A DNA stretch of 64,000 nt from Fibrella aestuarina BUZ 2 (GCF_000331105.1 NC_020054.1:6275815-6339814), one strand, 5' to 3'; counted from the stretch's first letter, positions 7,364 to 16,412 are shown. Numbers and translations: made by a program. The notes: generated by a model not told the origin, from the sequence alone.

Positions 7364-8005
7364 TTACGGATTGGGCTTCTGCGCCGTCAGGAGCATGTCG
7401 CGGGTTACTTCTTTGTCAATGTCGATGTAGCCGGGATACTTCACCTGTTTGTTGCCCAGCATCAGTGTCGGCTTGATTTTCAGCGTAACGCGTGAGGCTG
7501 ACACCTGATTGCTGCCCGCTAAATTTCGAACCAGATCGACGAAGGCGTTTCGGGTCGAGGCATTCGTTACCAGCTCATAGGCATTGGCGTTTACGGGAAT
7601 AGGCACAATCACTTTTCCACCGCCCGGTGGCACTTCAACACGCTGCTGAACGGTACCTGTGGCCAACTCGTTGCCAGCCAGCAACAGCCGATACTCAAAC
7701 TGATTGATCGCGGCGATGTCGTTCGTCGGGTTGACGATCTCCAGGTTGATATTGGCCCTGAACGGAACGTTCCGGCTTAACAACCCGGCCGCGACTCGGG
7801 GGTACTTGAGGGGATTGATATCGTCCAGTTGCCGGATGTCCTTGAACTCCCGAACGTCGTACCCCGCGATGGTGATGCTATCGGCGGACCGAACGGCATA
7901 CTGGCTTTTACCCAACATTTTGGCCTGCTGTACCTGCCGGTTAATACCACATTGGGCAAATAACAGGGGCGTAGCCAGCAGGGCTAGTTTGAATGACAGT
8001 CTCAT
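7364..8005 (-). CDS. LEA type 2-like lipoprotein
   Basis: The 213-residue product starts with a lipoprotein signal (LLATPLLFAQC, Cys at 19). A domain at about residues 70-200 has RANINLEIVNPTNDIAAINQFEY, the pattern of LEA_2/WHy-like beta domains. These domains usually sit in the periplasm or on the inner leaflet of the outer membrane, and no enzymatic residue is evident. The neighbour at 8030 lies 24 bases upstream on the same strand, so the two are probably one transcript. The role is unknown beyond an envelope location. Confidence 0.75.
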   Translation of the reverse strand: MRLSFKLALLATPLLFAQCGINRQVQQAKMLGKSQYAVRSADSITIAGYDVREFKDIRQLDDINPLKYPRVAAGLLSRNVPFRANINLEIVNPTNDIAAINQFEYRLLLAGNELATGTVQQRVEVPPGGGKVIVPIPVNANAYELVTNASTRNAFVDLVRNLAGSNQVSASRVTLKIKPTLMLGNKQVKYPGYIDIDKEVTRDMLLTAQKPNP

Positions 8006-8029
8006 AGATGTACTGATTTACAGGGGTGG

Positions 8030-8785
8030 TTAGCGTAGTCGATACGTAAGCAGCACATTGAGCGTAGGCAGAAAACCGTGCTGACGAAGTTTGGTATCGA
8101 TCTCATTATTCAGGTTGCCGTACAGCCGTTGGGTAACGCCCAGCCCATCGACCAGCGCCCGGTTCGACGAGAAGGTATTTTGGGTGGCGACAATCTTGCT
8201 CAGACTCAGCTCGGTAGCCAGGCCAAACGGCGAGTCGCCAAACTGAAACGAGCGCCCCACACGAAGACCGGCCAGCCAGAGGCTTGATTGCAGGTTGAAG
8301 ACAAACGAGGGTGAGTCGAGCAGGCCGAATCCGGAAAAATCCTGCTTGAAATACACGCTAAGACCGTCAGCGGGTGTGATCGGCCCTGCCGAGAAGTAGG
8401 TGTACTGCCCAAACAAGCCGCCGTACCAGGGCGAGTTGGCGTGTATATTGACCCCGAGGCTAGCCGAACTACCGCGCCGGAACGAGCGATCGATTACCCG
8501 GCTCAGGGTCGGGTCCAGGCCAAACCCTTCCATCAACGCCAGCGTGTATCGGTCGAAGGGCGCCGCGATAAGCCCACCCTGCGCCTGCACCGAGATGCGT
8601 TGGCTGACCTGATACCGGTACCCAACGGTGTAGTTTAACGGAACCTGCAAGCCTGCAAACAAGGTATGGCTAGCGGGTAGCGGCGGCCTGACGGCCTGAA
8701 CGCTGGTCGAATCCTGTCCGTAGGTTGCCGAAGAGACACCGACAAGCAGACCAAGCATCGCTATATAATGACGGGCTGTTTTCAT
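8030..8785 (-). CDS. Putative outer-membrane beta-barrel protein
   Basis: The start at 8785 gives 251 residues with a clear signal peptide (MKTARHYIAMLGLLVGVSSA, then TYGQ). The rest is rich in alternating aromatic/polar strands, such as NYTVGYRYQVSQRISVQAQGG, GGLFGQYTYFSAG and LAGLRVGRSFQFG, and ends in LLTYRLR, consistent with a barrel of about 8-12 strands. No named family is recognised. A longer reading to 8827 would add a poor N-terminus. It is likely cotranscribed with the LEA-like lipoprotein. Confidence 0.7.
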   Translation of the reverse strand: MKTARHYIAMLGLLVGVSSATYGQDSTSVQAVRPPLPASHTLFAGLQVPLNYTVGYRYQVSQRISVQAQGGLIAAPFDRYTLALMEGFGLDPTLSRVIDRSFRRGSSASLGVNIHANSPWYGGLFGQYTYFSAGPITPADGLSVYFKQDFSGFGLLDSPSFVFNLQSSLWLAGLRVGRSFQFGDSPFGLATELSLSKIVATQNTFSSNRALVDGLGVTQRLYGNLNNEIDTKLRQHGFLPTLNVLLTYRLR

Positions 8786-8864
8786 CACGTACCAAAGAAA
8801 AGGGCCTAAAAAGAGCCGGACAGGCACCCAAATTGAGCGACAATCTGGCTCTCGTTGCTGGCTA

Positions 8865-9905
8865 TTAACGGGTCACCCCAATGGTACGATCCATTGAATT
8901 GGCGCTGTCTTTCGACTCGGTACCCATCTTGGCACCATACCCGGCAGCAACAACCCCGATCAAAAGCCCGAAGAAGCCAAAAATGGCGGCCTTCGAGGCG
9001 GCCGAGGCGGCGGCATCCGCTGCCTGCCGTGCTTTTTCAGCGGCTTCCTGCTTTGTTTGTTCAAACTTGGCCGCAGCCTGTTTGTACGTGCTGATCCAGT
9101 TGTCGACGATCTGCTCCGACTCCGCCCGGCTTTTTCCGGTCCGCTTCATCACCACGTTTACTGCATCGTCCCGATCGACGCTGTTGACTGTATTCTGTCC
9201 TTGTTTGAAGAGTCGGCTAAACAATCCACCCGCGATATCATCGGCTGCCTGCGGGTTGGCCGCTGCCCGGTCTGCCGCTGTTTTGGCCTGCTGCCCGGCC
9301 TGTTCGGCTTTGCGCTCCAGCGTATTCGGATTCAGATTGGCGTCGCCCGTTTGCCGCAGGAGCCGGTTGGCTTCCTCTTTCAGGTCGGTCAGGTCAATGT
9401 TTTGCAAATCGATGCCGTTCTGCTTCAACTGACCTTCCACGACGTTGCCGATACCGGGCGCCGCTACTGCAACGGCCGAACCAGCGGTGCGCACCAGGCT
9501 ACCCACCAGTCGGCTTGCGCCGCCAATCAGGCTGCCAACGGTTGTTGTCAGGAAGTAAATGGTCAGCAACGTGGCCAGAGACCAGGTCAATACGCCATGA
9601 ATGAGCCCGTCGAACAGGCGGGGTGCACTCGCCAGGCGGCCGGCAATCCAACCACCAATAAACAGCGACAGCAGGCTGCTGATGATATACCAGACGGCGC
9701 TACCTGTGCCTAGTCCCGCAGTTGGGTTCGCTTCTGTTGCCGGGTCGACCGTGCTCAGCCCTATGCCAAGGCCCAATAAGGTTAACAGCATCTGGCTGAC
9801 GATAGCCACCAGTACGCCGGCAAAAACCGCACTCCACGAGATGCGTTTCATAAAATTAGTGCGGCCGTAGACCGACTCAGTTGAGTAAGAAAGTTCGCGT
9901 TCCAT
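8865..9905 (-). CDS. PhnA-like / TIGR04086-type integral membrane protein
   Basis: The 346-residue product from ATG 9905 has an N-terminal membrane module: SWSAVFAGVLVAIVSQMLL at about residues 22-40, LSLFIGGWIAGRLA near 85-98, and a third helix with WSLATLLTIYFL. This matches a conserved membrane family often labelled PhnA-like. A long Ala/Gln-rich helical, coiled-coil-like region (about 150-300) with EEANRLLRQTGDANLN and EKARQAADAAASAA follows. A C-terminal Gly/Ala helix (AIFGFFGLLIGVVAAGYGA) ends the protein. The domain order suggests an inner-membrane protein with a large soluble segment; the role is unknown. Confidence 0.75.
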   Translation of the reverse strand: MERELSYSTESVYGRTNFMKRISWSAVFAGVLVAIVSQMLLTLLGLGIGLSTVDPATEANPTAGLGTGSAVWYIISSLLSLFIGGWIAGRLASAPRLFDGLIHGVLTWSLATLLTIYFLTTTVGSLIGGASRLVGSLVRTAGSAVAVAAPGIGNVVEGQLKQNGIDLQNIDLTDLKEEANRLLRQTGDANLNPNTLERKAEQAGQQAKTAADRAAANPQAADDIAGGLFSRLFKQGQNTVNSVDRDDAVNVVMKRTGKSRAESEQIVDNWISTYKQAAAKFEQTKQEAAEKARQAADAAASAASKAAIFGFFGLLIGVVAAGYGAKMGTESKDSANSMDRTIGVTR

Positions 9906-10061
9906 AACGTTAGGTCTGAATGAAAATGAGTTTCGCCAAGCGATCGTCACCGATCTTTACTGGTGATCCTCGGTAGTAAAGACGAATCCCCAATTCGGTA
10001 AGAATCAGGGATTCTTTCATGGTTGTTGAGTAAATCAGAAAAGCCAGCAGGCTATAACTGC

Positions 10062-10403
10062 TTAGAAAAATCGGGTCTTATCTTTGAGTTTGTCGAACCC
10101 GTCTTTGGCATCATCAGCCAGTTGGTCGGCTTCATCGCCGGTTTTATCGGCGACAGTGCTTACTTCGTCTTTCAAGGTATTGACCGCGTCCTTTGCTTGC
10201 GACTTAGCCTTGTTCCATTGCTTCTGTACGGCATCCGTCTGATCATCAATGGATTCTGAAAGTTGGTCGCGGAGATCCTTACCCGACCGGGGCGCAAACA
10301 GCAAGCCTATGGCTAGCCCGCCGATCAACCCTGTAAGTACCCCAGCCAGATAGGTTTTATCGGTGAGGTAGTCCTGAGGGTACTTTTTTGTGTCAAAAAA
10401 CAT
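10062..10403 (-). CDS. YtxH domain-containing protein
   Basis: The 113-residue product has one transmembrane segment with the YtxH glycine-rich signature (YLAGVLTGLIGGLAIGLLFAPRSGKDLRDQL, about residues 16-46, quoted here only as its key G and APRSGK residues). A charged amphipathic helical tail rich in Asp and Lys follows. YtxH proteins are small stress-associated membrane proteins. The start at 10403 is preferred to the longer frame reading from 10454. It lies upstream of the PhnA-like gene in the same direction, with a 156-base gap between them. Confidence 0.85.
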   Translation of the reverse strand: MFFDTKKYPQDYLTDKTYLAGVLTGLIGGLAIGLLFAPRSGKDLRDQLSESIDDQTDAVQKQWNKAKSQAKDAVNTLKDEVSTVADKTGDEADQLADDAKDGFDKLKDKTRFF

Positions 10404-10877
10404 AACGTTGAGTGTATAAAAGTTGAGTACGACAATCGTCAGGTCCACACCCAAAAGATCATGCCATTTAAGTTACCCCTATACTAATTAGTTAGTAATA
10501 AGCAATTTACGGCAACTCTTTGTAACGCCTTTTACGGTATTTTGTAGATCATTATACTCAGCTTGGGGTGTGCTTGCCCCGCAAACCGTATTTATACATT
10601 AGTATATTTTTACGTAGTTTGCCCTATCCCTCATAGCCATTATATACTATGGTATATGACCAGAATCGTAGTGCCGTAGTCCTGTATCGAGCCTTAACTG
10701 GCTGACGTGCAGGCTGGCACAGAGGCAGAGCGCCGCCAGAGTAACTGACCTAAGGTGTAATGGTCATCACAACTAACCAGGGACTCGGTTAACATTGTCC
10801 CAAGCAGCGAGGTATACAGCTTTAGGAAGGCCTCAACGTCGCAGGCCATCATCTGGTCTTAGTCTGCATTCGCCCGT
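10404..10877. other. Gene-free AT-rich gap
   Basis: This 474-base gap holds no convincing gene. Its first half (to about 10660) is clearly AT-richer than the surroundings, with atactaattagttag and atacattagtatattttt tracts that suggest promoters for the divergent YtxH gene, but no perfect TAnnTTTG octamer was found. The second half is unremarkable and lies downstream of the NhaD stop. Confidence 0.5.
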
Positions 10878-12176
10878 TTAGCCAAGCCACGTGATCATGG
10901 CCAGGTACGTTCCGGCACCGGCCAAATAGCCTAACAAGGCCAACCAGCTGATCTTGCGCAGGTACCAGCCGAATTCGAGCTTTTCCATGCCCATCACGGC
11001 CACGCCCGCCGCCGAGCCGATGAGCAGAATGCTACCGCCCGTACCGGCGCAATAGGCCAGAAATTCCCACAGTTTGTTGTCGGCTGGGTACGTTTGCAGG
11101 TCATACATGCCCATCGCCGCGGCCACGATAGGTACGTTGTCGACCACCGCCGACGCCAACCCAATCAGCAGCACAATCAGGTCGATGTTGCCCACGGTTT
11201 GGTTGAGCCAGTCGGCCATGGCGCGCAGGCTCCCTACGCTTTCCAGCGCCCCCACCGCCAGCAGAATCCCCAGAAAGAACAGCACACTGGGCGTATCGAT
11301 GTTTTGCAGGGCGTAGGCGGGCGTCAGCGGTTCGCGCTCGGCCTCGTCTTTGTCTTTGTGAATCAGCTCCGACGCCACCCAGATCGCCCCCAGTACCAGC
11401 ATCATGCCCATGTAGGGCGGCAGGCCCGTTACGGTTTTGAAGATGGGCACGAACAGCATCCCGCCCAGCCCGATCGACAGCATAAGGCGGCGGTCGCGGC
11501 GGGCTACCTTCGTTACGTAGGGCCGACTAACGCCCTCTTCGTCGGTCGACGGCACGAAAACGGTGGTGGTAGCGGGGTACCGATACATCAGGATCAGCAG
11601 CGGCACCAGCATCGCCACCAGGCTCGGCAGCAGCAACGTCCGGATCACATTGAGCGTGGTGATGTGCCCGCCAATCCAGAGCATGGTGGTAGTCACGTCG
11701 CCGATGGGTGACCAGGCACCACCCGCGTTGGACGCCACAATGACCATCCCGGCCATGATGCGCCGCTGATCGGGGTCGCGTACCAGTTTGCGCAGCACCG
11801 ATATCATCACGATAGAGGTTGTCAGGTTATCGAGCAGGGCCGACAGGAAAAAACTGAGCAGGCTCACAATCGCGAGCAGGGTGCGGGTGCTGCGGCTGGC
11901 GATACGGTCGGTAATGAGGGTGAAGCCGTCGTGCGCGTCGATCAGCTCGACGATGGTCATGGCCCCCAGCAGAAAAAACAGGATTTCGGCAATGCTGACC
12001 AGGTGGTGGCCCAACTGCTCGCTCACGCCATGCCCAACTTGATGCCCGCTCAGCGCGTAGATTGTCCAGCACAGCACGCCCGTGATGAGGGCCGTTGCCG
12101 TTTTATTCAGGTGAATGACATCTTCGAGCGTAATCAGCAGATAACCAAGTAGAAAAGCGATCAGTAGCACAGGCAA
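10878..12176 (-). CDS. nhaD: Na+/H+ antiporter NhaD
   Basis: The 432-residue protein has about 11-12 transmembrane helices and NhaD-family blocks: EDVIHLNKTATALITGVLCW near the start, LSALLDNLTTSIVMISVL near 110-130, and SNAGGAWSPIGDVTTTMLW near 150-170. The C-terminal half has VVDNVPIVAAAMGMYDL and GTGGSILLIGSAAGVA. These are ion-transporter superfamily signatures with paired DN and GG motifs. It exchanges sodium for protons across the inner membrane. No ATG is in a suitable place; translation probably starts at TTG 12176 or GTG 12170. Confidence 0.92.
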   Translation of the reverse strand: MPVLLIAFLLGYLLITLEDVIHLNKTATALITGVLCWTIYALSGHQVGHGVSEQLGHHLVSIAEILFFLLGAMTIVELIDAHDGFTLITDRIASRSTRTLLAIVSLLSFFLSALLDNLTTSIVMISVLRKLVRDPDQRRIMAGMVIVASNAGGAWSPIGDVTTTMLWIGGHITTLNVIRTLLLPSLVAMLVPLLILMYRYPATTTVFVPSTDEEGVSRPYVTKVARRDRRLMLSIGLGGMLFVPIFKTVTGLPPYMGMMLVLGAIWVASELIHKDKDEAEREPLTPAYALQNIDTPSVLFFLGILLAVGALESVGSLRAMADWLNQTVGNIDLIVLLIGLASAVVDNVPIVAAAMGMYDLQTYPADNKLWEFLAYCAGTGGSILLIGSAAGVAVMGMEKLEFGWYLRKISWLALLGYLAGAGTYLAMITWLG

Positions 12177-12302
12177 GTGGCGTAATAGGCGTTGAGAACA
12201 GACAGTCGAGCTGGTAAGGCACAGCCGGGTGGAATGTTTGGCCTGTAGTTCCGTGTTTACGGGCTGAGACTTCGTTCATCACCCTTACTTCTTAATCCGC
12301 AA

Positions 12303-12623
12303 TTGATTCTCGTTGTTCCCTGGCTGTGGGTAAATGGCATGACCATCTGGCCATTTGTGCTGATCCGGCGCCCCAATCCGTCGGCCCAATTGCTCAATCA
12401 TGAGCGCATTCACCTCCGTCAGCAGCTCGAACTGGGCATTCTGCCCTTTTACCTCTGGTACTTTGCCGAGTATGGCTACTGGCGTCTGCGGGGCAAGGGG
12501 CATTACGCAGCCTACCGCGCCATTCGCTTTGAACGTGAGGCATTTGCCAACGACGCCAACCTAACCTATCTCAACAAAAGGCCCCTCTGGGCGTTTGTAA
12601 GACATAGGAATGATGAGGCATAA
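12303..12623 (+). CDS. Small protein with HExxH motif
   Basis: The product of about 106 residues has an aromatic, hydrophobic N-terminus. A striking block, LLNHERIHLRQQLELGILPFYLWYFAEY, follows (key residues H-E-R-I-H at about 33-37). Then come AYRAIRFEREAFAND and LNKRPLWAFVRH. The HERIH sequence fits the zinc-protease HExxH pattern, with a later FEREAF that could supply a third ligand. Short proteins of this layout occur widely in Bacteroidota without a known function. The start is uncertain: TTG at 12303, or ATG at 12339 with a shorter N-terminus. Confidence 0.7.
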   Translation: MILVVPWLWVNGMTIWPFVLIRRPNPSAQLLNHERIHLRQQLELGILPFYLWYFAEYGYWRLRGKGHYAAYRAIRFEREAFANDANLTYLNKRPLWAFVRHRNDEA

Positions 12624-12719
12624 CTGATGACTTAGCCTGCTCGGGCACCCTGTTGCCGCGCCAGCTAGTGCATCAGTCATACCTTATCCATTCTAGCTCG
12701 TTTTTTCCTACTCAACGTT

Positions 12720-13910
12720 TTGAAACGATCCGTCAAGATTTTTATCGCCCTGATCGTACTGATCGTGGTGGCTCGGCTCTTACTGCCGTATTTCGTGCTT
12801 AGGTACGTAAACAAAACCCTGGCCGACCTGGGCGACTATACCGGGCACGTCGAAGACATCGACATTGCGCTGCTACGGGGCGCTTATCAGATCAACAACC
12901 TGGTGATTCGGAAGGTCAACGGCAAGGTGAAAGAGCCGTTCGTGTCCATTCCCAAAAGCGACCTGTCGGTCGAATGGCGGGCGCTGTTCAAAGGGCGGCT
13001 TGTGGGTGAGGTCGAATGCTATAAGCCCGAACTCAATTTTGCCTTCAGTGAAAACGAAGCCACCAGCCAAACCGGCGAAGGGGCCGACTGGACGAAGGTG
13101 GTGAAAGACCTGCTGCCCATTCAGATCAACCGCTTTGCCCTGTTTGATGGTCGTATCGACCTGAAAAACCTCGTGACCAACCCCGGCTCCGACCTGTCAT
13201 TGCAGAAGGTAAACGGCGAGCTGAAAAATATTCGGAACGTTGACGAGAAACCCGGCAGCCTGCCCTCGCCGGTCTGGCTCACGGGCGACGTACCTGGCTA
13301 CGGAGGCACCATGCGGTTCAGCGCCAATACGTACCTGCTGAAAGACATCCCTGATTTCAATTATGACCTTCAGTTCAATGACTTGCAGCTTGTGAAGCTC
13401 AACGAACTGGCCCGCCATTACGCCAATGTCGACTTTGAAGGCGGCACGATGAGCGTCTTCTCGGAGATGGCCATGAACGACCGGAAGCTCAATGGGTATC
13501 TGAAGCCGCTCACGAAAGACATGACGATTTTCCGGCTGAAGGAGCCGGGCGAGAAACGCACCATAGGCCGGTTTTTTACCGAACTCCTGGCCGAAGGAGG
13601 CTCTGAGGTGCTGGAAAACCAGAAACGCGATCAGGTTGCCACGCGGGTTCCGCTCACGGGCACCATCGACGACATCAAAACGCCGGTATGGCCCACCATT
13701 TTTGGGGTTCTGCGCAACGCGTATGTGTCGGCCTTCGAGAAGAAATTCGACAACGACATCACCTTTACCGACGCCTTCAAGTCATTTAAGGAAAGTGTGA
13801 AGGAGAAGCGCGCCGAGCGGAAAGCCGAACGCAAACAAAAACGGGCAGCGCGCAAAGCCGAACGGCAACGTAGACGGGCCGAGCGCAAAGCGGCTAACGA
13901 CAAAAAGTAG
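12720..13910 (+). CDS. DUF748/AsmA-like envelope protein
   Basis: The 396-residue product starts at TTG 12720 with an N-terminal membrane anchor (KIFIALIVLIVVARLLLPYFV, residues 6-26). A beta-rich region follows with DIDIALLRGAYQINNLVIRK and RFALFDGRIDLKN, the pattern of DUF748 and AsmA-like proteins that span the periplasm. The C-terminal 50 residues are very rich in Lys, Arg and Glu (repeated KAERK and RRRAERKA) and should form a charged helix. AsmA-like proteins are linked to lipid transport and outer-membrane homeostasis; the role here is inferred only. Confidence 0.8.
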   Translation: MKRSVKIFIALIVLIVVARLLLPYFVLRYVNKTLADLGDYTGHVEDIDIALLRGAYQINNLVIRKVNGKVKEPFVSIPKSDLSVEWRALFKGRLVGEVECYKPELNFAFSENEATSQTGEGADWTKVVKDLLPIQINRFALFDGRIDLKNLVTNPGSDLSLQKVNGELKNIRNVDEKPGSLPSPVWLTGDVPGYGGTMRFSANTYLLKDIPDFNYDLQFNDLQLVKLNELARHYANVDFEGGTMSVFSEMAMNDRKLNGYLKPLTKDMTIFRLKEPGEKRTIGRFFTELLAEGGSEVLENQKRDQVATRVPLTGTIDDIKTPVWPTIFGVLRNAYVSAFEKKFDNDITFTDAFKSFKESVKEKRAERKAERKQKRAARKAERQRRRAERKAANDKK

Positions 13911-13918
13911 CCGCCGCG

Positions 13919-14371
13919 TTATTGAGCCGTGAGCAAAAAGGTAAGCGTGGTGGTATAGGCACCGCCGGGTCGAAGAATTTCCTGCCCACCGGCCAGTTTA
14001 TACTCGATGGTTACCGGTACGTTGTAGGCCGGCAGCAGCGTCCAGAACGACGCCAGCGTTTGGTAGGCGGTGTTCAGCGTCACCCCACCCGTAGCGCCCG
14101 ACAGGTTGGTAACCCGCAACCGCACCTGCGAGACGGGAATGCTGTACATGCCATTGTTGAGGTTACCGGCTGCTTTGACCTGTAGGGAATACACCGACAG
14201 GGCCGACAAACTCATCTGAAGGGTATTGTGCGAGAGCGTGACCCCATTGGCATAATCGGCCGTGTTGGACACGTTGATGGTTGGATTCCCGCTTATTCGA
14301 AAGCTCAATACCTGCGCATTGGCCGCCAGCGTCATCAGCAGCGCAACCAGCAGCAGTCCCCCCCTTTTCAT
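13919..14371 (-). CDS. Exported pilin/adhesin-subunit-like protein (subunit 3)
   Basis: The 150-residue product has a signal peptide (LLLVALLMTLAANA) and a single beta-sandwich-like domain. Its C-terminus, GGAYTTTLTFLLTAQ, is nearly the same as that of the two related proteins encoded upstream. The three share a layout with NGVT/NGVS and IPVS blocks. The gene overlaps the chaperone-like gene by 4 bp (ATGA), so translation is coupled. It lacks the DVLQLTVNT block of the other two, suggesting a specialised tip or minor subunit. The subunit role is an inference from context. Confidence 0.65.
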   Translation of the reverse strand: MKRGGLLLVALLMTLAANAQVLSFRISGNPTINVSNTADYANGVTLSHNTLQMSLSALSVYSLQVKAAGNLNNGMYSIPVSQVRLRVTNLSGATGGVTLNTAYQTLASFWTLLPAYNVPVTIEYKLAGGQEILRPGGAYTTTLTFLLTAQ

Positions 14372-15165
14372 TGCATATCGGTTTCCAGCTCGGCCACCTG
14401 CAACGGTACGTCGGGGCCACTGTCGATAATGGTAATGACCAGATACCGGCCAGCAGGTAATTTGGCGGGCAGGGGGGCCCGTACCCAGATGCGCTCACCG
14501 GGCATTGAATTGACCGTGATCGGCTCCAGTTTTACCTCTTCGGCAGTTTTCATGTTGGTCAGTTCCACGCGCATCTGGCTCTCCAGTTGCAGACTCCCCG
14601 TGTTATTCACCCGCACCCGCACCAGCCGATCCGCATTCGTTTTGGCAAACGCCACCGTGTCGATGGCGATCATTTTCTGGGTTACGTTGCGCGGTGTATG
14701 ATACAGGTGCACGCCCAGCTGCACTTTGAAAATAAAGCCTGATTTCACGCCTTGGGCCTCGGCAATCTCGCGCTCGTTGATCTGCGACAGCATCAGCATG
14801 CCGTTGTGCAATTGCGCGGGCAGGGGCTTATCGGGATTGAGCGACACCAGCATGGTCTGTTCGCCACCGGGCAGCAGTTCCACGGTTTCGGGCTGCACAT
14901 TGAGGTAAGGGCAGCAGGAGTTGGGCAATTTGCCCGCGGCAAAAAATTGCTTTTCGCCCAGCGAATCACGCCGCCAGTCGGCGCAGCTCGCCCGAATCAC
15001 CATCCGAACCTTGGTCGGGTTCGTCAGCTTGATGCGCATGGGCGTCAGCTTCCCGTTCTGCTCGTCGAAAAAGAGTTTGGGCGGTTCAACCTGGAAGCCC
15101 GACTGAGCCCTTAGCTGACCGGCCAGCAGGCAAAGCAGCAGGCAAAAAAAAGAGGCGTACTTCAT
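14368..15165 (-). CDS. PapD-like fimbrial-type periplasmic chaperone
   Basis: The 265-residue product has a signal peptide (MKYASFFCLLLCLLAGQLRA). It carries two Ig-like beta domains: an N-terminal one with FQVEPPKLFFDEQNGKL and MRIKLTNPTKVRMVIRASC, and a C-terminal one with LVRVRVNNTGSLQLESQMR. The F-V-P-F-G-like opening and LTN block resemble PapD-type pilus chaperones, although the family is distant and no Arg/Lys pair can be assigned with certainty. It sits between subunit-like genes, as chaperones do in chaperone-usher operons. The start at 15165 is chosen for its signal peptide. Confidence 0.6.
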   Translation of the reverse strand: MKYASFFCLLLCLLAGQLRAQSGFQVEPPKLFFDEQNGKLTPMRIKLTNPTKVRMVIRASCADWRRDSLGEKQFFAAGKLPNSCCPYLNVQPETVELLPGGEQTMLVSLNPDKPLPAQLHNGMLMLSQINEREIAEAQGVKSGFIFKVQLGVHLYHTPRNVTQKMIAIDTVAFAKTNADRLVRVRVNNTGSLQLESQMRVELTNMKTAEEVKLEPITVNSMPGERIWVRAPLPAKLPAGRYLVITIIDSGPDVPLQVAELETDMQ

Positions 15166-15257
15166 GGGGCAGCGTCGATGTTTATCAATTAGTTGATGAT
15201 CATCTGTCAAAGAGTATTCCAACCCGAATCGATTCGCGGCCGACGGCGTCCTATTTT

Positions 15258-15776
15258 TTAATTGGCTACGGCCGTAAACGTCAGGGTGGTGGTGTAGGCC
15301 CCGGCCGGTCTGAGAAAATCCTGATTACCCGCGCTCGTCGAATAATTGAGGTTAACCTGCCGGCTGATCGACGCGGGCACACCCGTAGCCAGCGATTGGT
15401 CGGTGGTGCTGAGCGCAACGCTCGGATTGGCCGCCGACTGCCCCGTGTAGTTAGCCTGCGCCGACACGTTGCTCACCGGGATGGTGTTGGCGCCGCTCGT
15501 GAGGGTAGCGGTGGTGGTTCGTACTTTCAGGTCGTAGGCCCGGTTGCAGGTAACCGAAATCTGGTTCGGTACCGACGACGAGACGCCGTTCTTGTAATCG
15601 GTGGGGGTGGCAAAGTTCAGCGTTACGGTGGCCGTGTTGACAGTCAGTTGCAGCACGTCGGCCAGATTCACGGTCATGGTGGCGTTGCCCGACGACTGTG
15701 CCAGCACCGGACCGATGCTAAGACCGCCCGCCAGCAATAAGATCATAACGGCGCGGCGCAAAATAGTGGATTTCAT
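15258..15776 (-). CDS. Exported pilin/adhesin-subunit-like protein (subunit 2)
   Basis: The 172-residue product from ATG 15776 has a signal peptide (MILLLAGGLSIGPVLAQ) and a beta-rich mature part. The mature N-terminus ATMTVNLADVLQLTVNT shows alternating hydrophobic residues, as a donor strand would. The C-terminus GAYTTTLTFTAVAN is typical of incomplete Ig-like pilus subunits. It is a clear paralogue of the protein encoded at 15888: both have DVLQLTVNT, FATP, NGVS/KGVS and NRxYxL blocks. The first 31 codons of the longer reading are untranslated leader and terminator. Confidence 0.7.
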   Translation of the reverse strand: MKSTILRRAVMILLLAGGLSIGPVLAQSSGNATMTVNLADVLQLTVNTATVTLNFATPTDYKNGVSSSVPNQISVTCNRAYDLKVRTTTATLTSGANTIPVSNVSAQANYTGQSAANPSVALSTTDQSLATGVPASISRQVNLNYSTSAGNQDFLRPAGAYTTTLTFTAVAN

Positions 15777-15830
15777 CGGTTGGATAAAGCGTAATGAGGT
15801 GAGACCGAGATGAGTCAGGTTGTTAAAAAA

Positions 15831-15866
15831 CCCCTCCCGGCCATGAGGCCTTTGGCCAGGGAGGGG
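15831..15866 (-). terminator. Intrinsic terminator between subunit genes 1 and 2
   Basis: On the minus strand this is a GC-rich stem (cccctcccggcca paired with its near-complement, one bulged base). It is followed at once by six T residues (15830-15825). It lies 21 bases after the stop of the first subunit gene and upstream of the second. Partial read-through would make the first subunit the most abundant. Confidence 0.75.
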
Positions 15867-15887
15867 CATGCAGTGCGTGGTGAGTAA

Positions 15888-16412
15888 TTATTTCGCTGAT
15901 ACGGTGAAGGTCAACGTGGTCGTGTAGGTCGAAGCAGGAACCAGGAACGCTTCGTTTTTAGCGGCCGTAGCATACTGCATCGTGATGGGTTTCGACATTG
16001 ACGGCGGTACGTCAGACGCCAGCACCTGATCGGTCGTCGACAGGCCCGAGATCAGCTTGGCCGATCCGATGCCCTGCCCTACCGGCTGCGCCGAGATGTT
16101 GCTGACGGGGATCTTGTTGGTTCCGTCGGTCAGGTCGCCGGCCGTTTTCACGCTCAGTTCATAGGGGCGGTTCGACGTAACCATCAGTTGGTTGTTTACG
16201 GTAGCGCTTACTCCTTTATTAAAATCTTCGGGTGTGGCAAAAACGAGGTCTACTGTTTTTGTATTTACCGTCAGTTGTAAAACGTCTTTTACCGTAATAT
16301 TCATTGTCGACGTTCCGGTCGTTTGCGCTTGCGCTGAAGCAGCCGAAAAACCAACAAAAACAAGGGCCATAAAAGCGGCGGTACGAAGGGTGGCAATTAG
16401 TGAAGAATGCAT
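15888..16412 (-). CDS. Exported pilin/adhesin-subunit-like protein (subunit 1, probably major)
   Basis: The 174-residue product has a signal peptide ending in SAASAQAQ. The mature part opens with TSTMNITVKDVLQLTVNTKT, followed by VDLVFATPEDFNKGVS and VTSNRPYELSVKT, and ends in TYTTTLTFTVSAK. It is a paralogue of the 15258 product. It is first in the operon and followed by its own terminator, so it is likely the major subunit. The AT-rich region upstream should contain the promoter. No cysteine pair is present. Confidence 0.7.
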   Translation of the reverse strand: MHSSLIATLRTAAFMALVFVGFSAASAQAQTTGTSTMNITVKDVLQLTVNTKTVDLVFATPEDFNKGVSATVNNQLMVTSNRPYELSVKTAGDLTDGTNKIPVSNISAQPVGQGIGSAKLISGLSTTDQVLASDVPPSMSKPITMQYATAAKNEAFLVPASTYTTTLTFTVSAK

